Positions 25,362 to 32,720 of a stretch of DNA of 32,720 nucleotides are shown here, in pieces. Every line of letters begins with the position of its first letter. Positions within the stretch are counted from its first letter, which is position 1. The notes below the pieces were generated by a model. The model saw only the letters and a list, made by a program, of their open reading frames with translations. It was not told where the DNA came from and made no database searches. The translations under genes were made by a program, and so were the position numbers. The stretch comes from Legionellales bacterium (GTDB lineage: Bacteria > Pseudomonadota > Gammaproteobacteria > UBA1113), in the NCBI GenBank assembly GCA_002707205.1, contig PAMH01000019.1, positions 50,394-83,113 on the forward strand. The letters are read 5' to 3'.

Positions 25362-28300
25362 ATGGCAGATGATAAGAACAAAACGACAGTTGATAGTATA
25401 GTAGATCTTTTGAAGATTGACATAAAAAAACTGGAGAAGGAAGGCGAAAAAGCTACCTATAGTTATCCTGTACTCGGTAAGGACGTTAAAGAGATAGAGG
25501 AAGAACTGTTAAAAATTACATCTACTACGGTTCTTCAGCACTTAATTCGGATTTGTTCTGATAAGATAAAGGAGTGTAAACAGAAGGAAACTTCAGCGCA
25601 ACTTCATGATAAAAATCTTCAGGGTTTTTATGATTACGTTGGTTATAACAAGTTGGTTTTTACATTTGAAATAATCAAGACCACGTGTGAAATGCGTCTT
25701 AATAATATTTTAGCTAATCATGCACTTGGTATGATTAAGATTAAAAATAGTTCACATGAAAGCGAACTTGCCGGTAACAAAAACCAACGCATGGAAAAAA
25801 TTGGACAATATACGCAAAACTATCGTGATTACTCACAAAAGGCGAGAGAGAAAAAAAAGTATTACGAACAACTAAAAAGTGATCTTAATCAAATCAGTAA
25901 CCATTACGAACCTTTACTTAAGGGTTCGCAAGAGGCGCGTAAATTATTAATCACGGATAGTGCAGTCGATGATTATGCAGATAAACTTTTAAGAGAAGAA
26001 TTGTTTGAAGAATATGCACCAGCATTAGAACCTGTTGATTTTATTTTGATTTCTATTGAAACTGAAGATGGGAAACTGAAAGAAGAGAACATTAAACTAC
26101 CTCGTACACTATGTGATAACTTAGCTAAGCAAAAAAATGAGTTTGGTAAATATAATGCTGATACCCAGCAATTTATAGTTACCTCAAATGACACTTTCGA
26201 TGATATTGTACAAGATTTTCAGAATGTAAGTAGCGCATCAAATTTATTAGTCCAATTTGCTGAGCCGCAGGAAGACCAAACGTTAAGGGAATTACGTAAG
26301 CGAATAGCAACGCTCAGGAACAATTGGAGTACAGCCCGCAAAAGACTGACGCAGCTCAACAATAAAAAGGCGGAAATTTCAGAACAAAATACAGCAACCA
26401 GCGAGTATGCTAAAGCGACACAGGCAATGAAAGATGTAGAAAATTTGTATGGCCAGATTAAAAAACATCAAGAAATACAGAAGAATTTATTGGACAATAA
26501 CGTTGTTCACAGTGAATTATCCGAAAAATATGATGATTCAGATAGTTATCAACGTATTGGTGCGCCTAAAATATTAGAATCTTCTGTTGAAAAATCTTTG
26601 TCTCAACTTTCTCGTATGACAGATGAGCAATTTATTGCTCATTTAAATAATCAATTGAATAGCTTGAATGAGCTCAGAGAAAATGCAGAATTATCTGTTT
26701 TTAAAGATAAAACCCCTGTTGCGTCTTATCTTGCTCAAATTAAATCTCAAATAACATTTTATGAAAGCGCAATAGCCTCTGAACTATTAAGACGCTGTGA
26801 GAATAAGGATACAAACATTGGGTTTTATCATCAACTTTGTACTTCTACGGGTTATTCTCAAGTTAAGCCGCTGCTTGAGCGCGTAGCTTTTACAGAAAGG
26901 CGTAGCTTACCCGCGCACCAGATACATAATTTCCGCGTTTACTTACAAAAAAGAAAGCTAGCGGCAGTCAATCAACAGCAATCATTGATTTATCAATTGA
27001 GAAGAGGGTTATATCGAAATTTTGGTTTTAATAGGATCGGTATTAGTGATGAGCAACATAATGAAAACATTAAAAATATAGCGAGTATCAAATATTTTCA
27101 AACACAATTAATTCAGCAGCAAGAAAAAGTTAGTTCTATTGATTTACTACTATCTGAAATTTTTGCACAACCTAAAATGTTTAATGCTTTAGAAGAGGCT
27201 TGTAAAGCGTTATTTAAGACTGGGGAGTTAAAACTAAAGACTGGGGAGAAGCCAAAACAAAAATTTAAAAATAAAGCTGAGTTTCGAGCACATATTAGCC
27301 AGCAATTTCACTTGTCGAGTGATGATAGCCTTATCAAGGCATTGCTTAAAAATAAAGCTTCGGCAACTTACCTAAATAAAAATACAGCGTTGAAAGCTTA
27401 TTTAATAAGAATTTTTGAGACTCAAAAGGAGACAAAGCCTACTACATCGCAATTAATATTTTCCACAGAGAGTCGAAAATATTCTACTGCCCTAATTAAA
27501 GATTTTAATGAGCAGCAAGTAAAACGAGAAATGCCACCCCTTGTTACTTTTACAGACAATGAAAAACTACAACGTCGTATTCAAGCAAGTCGACAAGATG
27601 GTGTCATTAAGCATTTATTAGAGAATGAAGATAAAGAAAATAAAGAAAACTTTCTCGCTGATTTACGTAAAAAGGATATTTTACCACCATCAGAACCAGG
27701 ACTAGAGCTGGCTGATGATAAAATAGTTAGTCAACTTAAAGCCGTTAACTTAGAGCAGCAAAATGCGCTTGTTACGTTAGCGACGACGGACAATGAGAAT
27801 AAAAATAAATATTTTTATCAAGGATTGATTCGTGAAGTGTTACCGGAGCAACTCACACCTGATCAAAGAATGGATTATTATGAGGCATCTTTTATTGATT
27901 TAATCAAAGATAATGATAATCAATATATGCTGAATAAATCTTGTAAATTATACCAAATAATTAATGAAAATCTCAAGCAACCAGATTCGCAAAAGTTAAT
28001 TAAATTAATTGATATTGCCACGAAGATTTTAAAAAGCCAAAAATCATCTAAAGACTTCAATAGCGTTATTGAACTTTTAGCTCTTTTGCGTAAAAATTTA
28101 ATGCAAGAATACGGCCAAAACTATGCTAACGTAGATGCATTAATAGGTCAGAGAAAAGCACTTAATAGCCTTTTTAATGATAATCGTTTTTTTAACAACT
28201 TTGTTACACGTTATTTGACGAATTCTAAGGAAAATATTAAAAATATATTACTAAACTGTAATAACCATCAATTTAAGTCGGGTATTCGCGAGACTATTAA

Positions 28301-31300
28301 ATCACATGATGAGGCGGTTCGTGACTGGCGGAACGTAATTAACAAACTTAACGAAGACGTTGAGACTATTGAACAAGGTGATCTTCCTCTTAACTTACAC
28401 ACGTTGATGTATCAGGAGAAAGAAAATACAACCATATCGAATGCAAATAAAAAAATAGTTGAGTTTATTAAGAGTAATCAACCTTCATCTGAAGGAGCTC
28501 TAATTGCTAACTATTTGACTCAGCATTATAATATTCCTCATCAAAAACATTCTATTGATTTTCGTTTGAACTATATTTTCACGAACGATCTTAAGTATGT
28601 TATTAAACAATCATTGCAACAAAATGACATTAGCTTAACTGAATCACAATTTAACGCACTTGTCAAGGCTCTTGAAGAGAAGCAGAATCTTGAAAATGTA
28701 CTGGAGAGTATTTCTAAATTGTCTTCTGATCCTTTATCTGAAGATGATGAGAATAAACTTAAGCCTTTAATTCAATCACAAATAATGTTGCTTGCTGAGT
28801 TAAGTAAGCTCGTCCTCATTAATAATAAAACTGAAATTTTGCCTTTATTTGCAGCTGTCGCAGATTATGATGGTATCGAACTTTTTTTAGGTAATTATTG
28901 GTCAGAAGCATGTGTCAATGAAAATCAAGCTCAAATAAAAGAAGGCTTTTTTGATTCTGAAGCTAAACGAATTTTTGATATTATTATTGGCAATAAGCAA
29001 GAGAAAAATATTTGCTCGTTGGTTGATAGTAAGATTGAAGCTTTAATTAATAAATTTAGTGAAGACCCTAGCCTATCATACCATGATGATACTGATAGGT
29101 TTATAAGAACATATGCAAAGGATTCGCAGTTACTATATCGCTATCGAATTATCAGTGCAATTCGAAGAATTAAGTTATTGAAAAAAGCGCTGCTCGAGGT
29201 TAATGAAAAAATAGATGACGCAACATTAAATAAAGAGAATACCGATGATAAGATACGCTCGGAATGCAAAGAGAATTTGTCTAAAGCAATGTCGAAGCTT
29301 GGTGACACTGTAACAGATGTTCTGGACGTGATACGTTCTATTAAAGACATTGAAGACATTGAAATGCCTGTAGAACTACGCACGCAATTGAATGACTTAG
29401 CGAATGATATTTTAGCGCCGATGAAACCTCAAGCTATAAATGCGACGAACGAAAGTTATAAGATCTTTAGTCCTGAGAATATTGCGTATTTATTGACGCC
29501 ATATAAATCTGGATCTTGTGTTTTTAATCCGCCGAAAATTTTTGAGGCGATTGATACTGTAGAAAAATTTGTAACAGATGAAGAGGCCAAATCCGCTTAT
29601 TTTGATTGCAAAAAAACATTGCTCGTTAAAGGGGTTCACTCTGTCAAACAATATCGAGGCCTCGCTAGAGAAAATGATATTAACTCATTAAATTGTGGTG
29701 TAGTTGGAAGCCAAATTAATCCTTACACAATGAACTTGAGGACGATATGGGAGAATTTTAAAGAACATGCCATTAAACACCAATTTGACTTAACTGAGCT
29801 TTTTGAAAGCTCTGAAAATAAAATATCACTTAAGAATTTTTATCCTTCTGTTGGTCAAGCAGATAAAGAATTAGAGTATCAATTGCTTTATATTATCTTG
29901 TTAGACACATTAGGCAAAGAAGAAGGGCTTGCGGAGAATGCAGATAAAACATTAAGTGCGTATGCTGATAGTGTTATAGTGAGACTAATGAATAAAGTCT
30001 CAGAGCCAGTCTCGTACCTATTAGACCAGCAATCTGAAAATGTTGACGGTAAATATTCTCTTCAAGCAAGCCAAATATCTAATATTATTCATTTAACGTT
30101 GAAAGAAATTTTAACCGAGTATATTTCTAAAGCAGACGTTGCGTTTAGTTCAAACGTACTAGAAAGATTGGAAGATTATATTAAAGACGTCAACAATCGT
30201 TTATTTGAAACCAGTTTGGCACAATTTAACTCATTTTTAGTACAAGAAGGTGATAACGTAGACACTGCATTTTACTCTGCATTTAAAGCAATGGCAGACA
30301 AAAATGAAAAAATAGCAAGCTTATTTTACCTAGGGTTGATTAATGCAGTTTTACAGCATAAGAATAATTCATCAGCTAACAATGACGACATTTTAAAACT
30401 TGATGGATTTGTAACAAGTAAATTGCTTAAGGATATTTTGGAATATGGGCAACTGCTAAATATCGACAGTGACATTTCGTTCGATGAAATTAATGCTGAA
30501 AAATACCTAAATTCTTTTGTGACAAACGAGAAATTAGATGATACAAGTCTTGATTATATTAAGCTAATTTTATCAGTCCAGCCGGAACTGGTTTTTGATT
30601 GTTTAAAAGAACAGCTTAAAAGTGCTTTAAGTAATCAAAATTCAAAAGGTAATGCGTATTTAAATTTCATCAAGCTATTACCAATAATGCTTGAGAAAGA
30701 AAATACCAAAAATGGCTATCGACAGGAATTACAATCGATTTTCAATAAGTTCTACCAAGACAATAAAAAACTAATCAAATTGACAGAAAGTTTTGTAACA
30801 ATAGACTTATTATCAACGATGAAGGTTGATAACAAATTTTTGGTTGATACAACAAGTTTAGGATATGTTGTTAGCGCCTTTGCAAAAAATATCTTGGGAG
30901 CTAAATCGTACAATGTTGAAGCGTTTATAAATTTAGTTGAGACGGAGTTTAAAGTCCTTCAACAAGATAAGTTTAAAGATAAAAAATTTACTTTCAATCA
31001 GTTTAAACAGTCTGTTGCGCACTTAGTTTTAAAGACTTATGAAATTGAAAGCTTAACTAATGTGTTTAATAACTTCGAAAACAACGAACAAGCGTTATTA
31101 TATCCTGTATTAACAAAGTCGCCTGATGGACAGGCTCTAACTCATGATGATTGGTTTAAGCGCTATATTATTGCTCATTATTTTGCTGATAAAGAGACCA
31201 TCAAAAAATGTCATATTCAATATCTCAATGTGCTCATTCAAGCAGTAGATTCTAATGAATTTAATCAATCTGCAATACAAAAGCAACTTGAAGAAATAAA

Positions 31301-32720
31301 TAAGCAAAAAGTTAGCAATTTCTGGACATGGGGTACGGTTAATGATTCAGATCCAAGGTATGACTTAAGACAGTCGCTTGAGAGTTTGTATGCCCAAACG
31401 ATGGCAGATTGGAATAGTTCGATTGATAGCATGGATAACTTTAACAAAGTTGAAGAATATTTATTTGGTTTTAGATGTTCTTTATTGCGTGATTACGCAC
31501 CGGATTTATATTTAAAGCTTTTAGCGCAGTTTATGCCGAGATTTTCAGTAAAATTAAATAAACCTGATATTGATAAATTACTTAGTAAACTTAATCTAGG
31601 TATATTAACGGAATATAAGCCAAACGAGTTGTTTGTTCCAGACTTTAATCCTCTGTTCTCAACATTGAAAGATTTATTTAACAAATTTAATCTTCCTTCT
31701 AGTGATGAAGAGGTAAGAATAGCTGAGGATGCTCCTATAGTGACGTTAAAAGAGAATAATCAATCTCATTACTTTTCTGATTTAGCAAGGAGTTTTGAAG
31801 CAGGGGTTTATACTGCAAAAAATTTACTTTCAATTTTTATTGAGTACGTTAAAACTAAGTTAGGGGAATTAACGAATCATTTAAACAGAACCTTTGAAGC
31901 GCTCAATATAGATGATTATCTCAGTGAGTTTATTGATAACTTAAAGTCAATCTTAAGAATATGTGGTATTAAAATAGAACAAAATGTAAAAGATATATTG
32001 AGTAACATTCAATCCGTAGTACGTGATTTGTTCAGTGAGGTACAACAAGCGCTTAATATTCAATCATTAAAACTAAATGCTTTTAATGAATTTTTCTTAA
32101 GCGTTCCTAGTCGTGATAATCAAAATGCCAAGCAGGAACTACCTGTATTACTAGCTACTTTACTTAAACGTTCTGGTCTACAAGAAGAGAGCGAGGATTA
32201 CAATACACTGAGAGATGATATTGAGTCTTTGGTTAATTCTCAAAACGCTTTTGAATCCCCATATTTATTTAATGATTTGAAAAATAAGTTTGATAAATTT
32301 CAATTTATTAACCACCAAAATGAATTACAGTATATTGCTGATATTAAACTTTTCAATGAGCTAGATAAAACAAAGAATAAATCTTATACTGCGATGTTAA
32401 CTTATTTTAACTTATTAGCAGCAACGTCATTGCACGAAAGTATTGATATATCCTATATATCCAGTTTGCTTGAAGAAATAAATGAAAATTACACAGTTAG
32501 CAATTTTTGGAATGATGCATCATGTCGTGAATCATTTTCTGATTTAATGCAAACAAAAAATAATAGATTAAATGAATATTTTTTCAGTAATGAGGGATTG
32601 AAAAACATCAATACTTATCAATTGGTACGTTGTTTAGCTAATGATGAGGCGCATGACAATTATTTGTTAATCATTATTACTACAATGCTATTAAATCAAA
32701 ATAATCTAACAGCAGTTAAT
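25362..32720 (+). CDS. Giant hydrophilic helix-rich protein of unknown function (3' end beyond window)
   Basis: I followed this frame codon by codon from ATG 25362 (AGGTG six bases upstream) to the window edge and met no stop: at least 2453 codons. There is no signal peptide, no clear membrane helix and no catalytic or Walker motif that I recognise. The sequence is rich in Lys, Glu, Asp, Asn, Leu and Gln and looks largely helical. Likely coiled coils lie at about residues 136-196 and 304-381. From about residue 1000 onward it has alternating amphipathic helices resembling an alpha-solenoid. A motif with LEEIN and VSNFW occurs twice (about 1976-1988 and 2370-2383), with a weaker NYWSEAC relative at about 1178. 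The DNA is AT-rich like its neighbours. Giant Dot/Icm-type effectors or large scaffolding proteins look like this, but no family is assigned. Confidence 0.85.
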   Translation, partial: MADDKNKTTVDSIVDLLKIDIKKLEKEGEKATYSYPVLGKDVKEIEEELLKITSTTVLQHLIRICSDKIKECKQKETSAQLHDKNLQGFYDYVGYNKLVFTFEIIKTTCEMRLNNILANHALGMIKIKNSSHESELAGNKNQRMEKIGQYTQNYRDYSQKAREKKKYYEQLKSDLNQISNHYEPLLKGSQEARKLLITDSAVDDYADKLLREELFEEYAPALEPVDFILISIETEDGKLKEENIKLPRTLCDNLAKQKNEFGKYNADTQQFIVTSNDTFDDIVQDFQNVSSASNLLVQFAEPQEDQTLRELRKRIATLRNNWSTARKRLTQLNNKKAEISEQNTATSEYAKATQAMKDVENLYGQIKKHQEIQKNLLDNNVVHSELSEKYDDSDSYQRIGAPKILESSVEKSLSQLSRMTDEQFIAHLNNQLNSLNELRENAELSVFKDKTPVASYLAQIKSQITFYESAIASELLRRCENKDTNIGFYHQLCTSTGYSQVKPLLERVAFTERRSLPAHQIHNFRVYLQKRKLAAVNQQQSLIYQLRRGLYRNFGFNRIGISDEQHNENIKNIASIKYFQTQLIQQQEKVSSIDLLLSEIFAQPKMFNALEEACKALFKTGELKLKTGEKPKQKFKNKAEFRAHISQQFHLSSDDSLIKALLKNKASATYLNKNTALKAYLIRIFETQKETKPTTSQLIFSTESRKYSTALIKDFNEQQVKREMPPLVTFTDNEKLQRRIQASRQDGVIKHLLENEDKENKENFLADLRKKDILPPSEPGLELADDKIVSQLKAVNLEQQNALVTLATTDNENKNKYFYQGLIREVLPEQLTPDQRMDYYEASFIDLIKDNDNQYMLNKSCKLYQIINENLKQPDSQKLIKLIDIATKILKSQKSSKDFNSVIELLALLRKNLMQEYGQNYANVDALIGQRKALNSLFNDNRFFNNFVTRYLTNSKENIKNILLNCNNHQFKSGIRETIKSHDEAVRDWRNVINKLNEDVETIEQGDLPLNLHTLMYQEKENTTISNANKKIVEFIKSNQPSSEGALIANYLTQHYNIPHQKHSIDFRLNYIFTNDLKYVIKQSLQQNDISLTESQFNALVKALEEKQNLENVLESISKLSSDPLSEDDENKLKPLIQSQIMLLAELSKLVLINNKTEILPLFAAVADYDGIELFLGNYWSEACVNENQAQIKEGFFDSEAKRIFDIIIGNKQEKNICSLVDSKIEALINKFSEDPSLSYHDDTDRFIRTYAKDSQLLYRYRIISAIRRIKLLKKALLEVNEKIDDATLNKENTDDKIRSECKENLSKAMSKLGDTVTDVLDVIRSIKDIEDIEMPVELRTQLNDLANDILAPMKPQAINATNESYKIFSPENIAYLLTPYKSGSCVFNPPKIFEAIDTVEKFVTDEEAKSAYFDCKKTLLVKGVHSVKQYRGLARENDINSLNCGVVGSQINPYTMNLRTIWENFKEHAIKHQFDLTELFESSENKISLKNFYPSVGQADKELEYQLLYIILLDTLGKEEGLAENADKTLSAYADSVIVRLMNKVSEPVSYLLDQQSENVDGKYSLQASQISNIIHLTLKEILTEYISKADVAFSSNVLERLEDYIKDVNNRLFETSLAQFNSFLVQEGDNVDTAFYSAFKAMADKNEKIASLFYLGLINAVLQHKNNSSANNDDILKLDGFVTSKLLKDILEYGQLLNIDSDISFDEINAEKYLNSFVTNEKLDDTSLDYIKLILSVQPELVFDCLKEQLKSALSNQNSKGNAYLNFIKLLPIMLEKENTKNGYRQELQSIFNKFYQDNKKLIKLTESFVTIDLLSTMKVDNKFLVDTTSLGYVVSAFAKNILGAKSYNVEAFINLVETEFKVLQQDKFKDKKFTFNQFKQSVAHLVLKTYEIESLTNVFNNFENNEQALLYPVLTKSPDGQALTHDDWFKRYIIAHYFADKETIKKCHIQYLNVLIQAVDSNEFNQSAIQKQLEEINKQKVSNFWTWGTVNDSDPRYDLRQSLESLYAQTMADWNSSIDSMDNFNKVEEYLFGFRCSLLRDYAPDLYLKLLAQFMPRFSVKLNKPDIDKLLSKLNLGILTEYKPNELFVPDFNPLFSTLKDLFNKFNLPSSDEEVRIAEDAPIVTLKENNQSHYFSDLARSFEAGVYTAKNLLSIFIEYVKTKLGELTNHLNRTFEALNIDDYLSEFIDNLKSILRICGIKIEQNVKDILSNIQSVVRDLFSEVQQALNIQSLKLNAFNEFFLSVPSRDNQNAKQELPVLLATLLKRSGLQEESEDYNTLRDDIESLVNSQNAFESPYLFNDLKNKFDKFQFINHQNELQYIADIKLFNELDKTKNKSYTAMLTYFNLLAATSLHESIDISYISSLLEEINENYTVSNFWNDASCRESFSDLMQTKNNRLNEYFFSNEGLKNINTYQLVRCLANDEAHDNYLLIIITTMLLNQNNLTAVN
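27216..27248 (+). repeat. 12-bp direct repeat, 21-bp period, inside the giant gene
   Basis: AAGACTGGGGAG occurs at 27216-27227 and 27237-27248, giving KTGELKLKTGEK in the protein. It looks like a small in-frame duplication in a basic linker. Confidence 0.5.
31287..31325 (+). repeat. Internal repeat motif, copy 1 (LEEIN...VSNFW)
   Basis: CTTGAAGAAATAAAT, nine bases, then GTTAGCAATTTCTGG. The same two blocks recur 1.18 kb downstream with a 12-base spacer. Downstream residues also align loosely (ND, R, S, L, QT). Confidence 0.6.
32469..32510 (+). repeat. Internal repeat motif, copy 2 (LEEIN...VSNFW)
   Basis: CTTGAAGAAATAAAT, twelve bases, then GTTAGCAATTTTTGG. It is identical to copy 1 in the first 15 bases and differs at one third-codon position in the second block. 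Confidence 0.6.

Noticed and set aside
25973-31684. Several minus-strand ORFs of 60-80 codons opposite the giant gene
   Set aside because: They are short, Ser/Leu-rich and have no ribosome sites. They reflect the codon bias of the Lys/Glu-rich coding strand.

Overview
The window is AT-rich, densely packed bacterial chromosome. Gene content and order point to a gammaproteobacterium: pilS/pilR, the kdsD-kdsC-lptC-lptA-lptB-rpoN-hpf-ptsN-hprK-rapZ-EIIA-HPr block, and mlaFEDCB-ibaG-murA. An AT-rich, HprK-containing gammaproteobacterium with a giant helical hydrophilic ORF beside this block suggests Legionellales (Legionella/Coxiella relatives) to me, but that placement is inference from gene order and style. 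No rRNA, tRNA, CRISPR or insertion sequence was seen.

Layout. 1-1137 (-): N-terminal part of glutamine-dependent NAD+ synthetase. 1324-6576 (+): PilS/PilR two-component system, two FimT/GspH-type pseudopilins and a cystathionine beta-synthase-like enzyme. 6629-9556: a Cys-cluster protein, HtpX protease, an HD phosphohydrolase and a rhomboid protease. 9559-12181 (-): a regulatory PTS module (HPr, mannose-type EIIA, RapZ, short HprK, PtsN). 12426-17595 (-): Hpf, RpoN, LptB, LptA, LptC, KdsC, KdsD. 17840-23164 (+): MlaF-E-D-C-B, IbaG/BolA, MurA and a Nif3-like protein. 23139-25041: divergent exported MsrB and MsrA, then a thioredoxin-fold protein. 25042-25361: a regulatory-looking intergenic region. 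25362-32720 (+): one reading frame of at least 2453 codons that runs off the right edge.

How the genes fit together. KdsD and KdsC make KDO for LPS, LptA/B/C export LPS, Mla keeps the outer membrane asymmetric and MurA starts peptidoglycan synthesis, so the middle of the window is an envelope-biogenesis locus. RpoN is the sigma factor that PilR-type activators need. The PTS proteins form a phosphorelay that looks regulatory rather than sugar-transporting.

The least explained part is the right end. The giant ORF has no signal peptide or recognisable catalytic motif, two likely coiled-coil stretches, a helix-rich body and an internal duplicated motif. Its upstream region carries three TTAA blocks in exact 11-bp phase, a 14-bp palindrome and a hairpin. 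A very large secreted effector-like or cytoskeletal/scaffold protein is possible, but the function is unknown.
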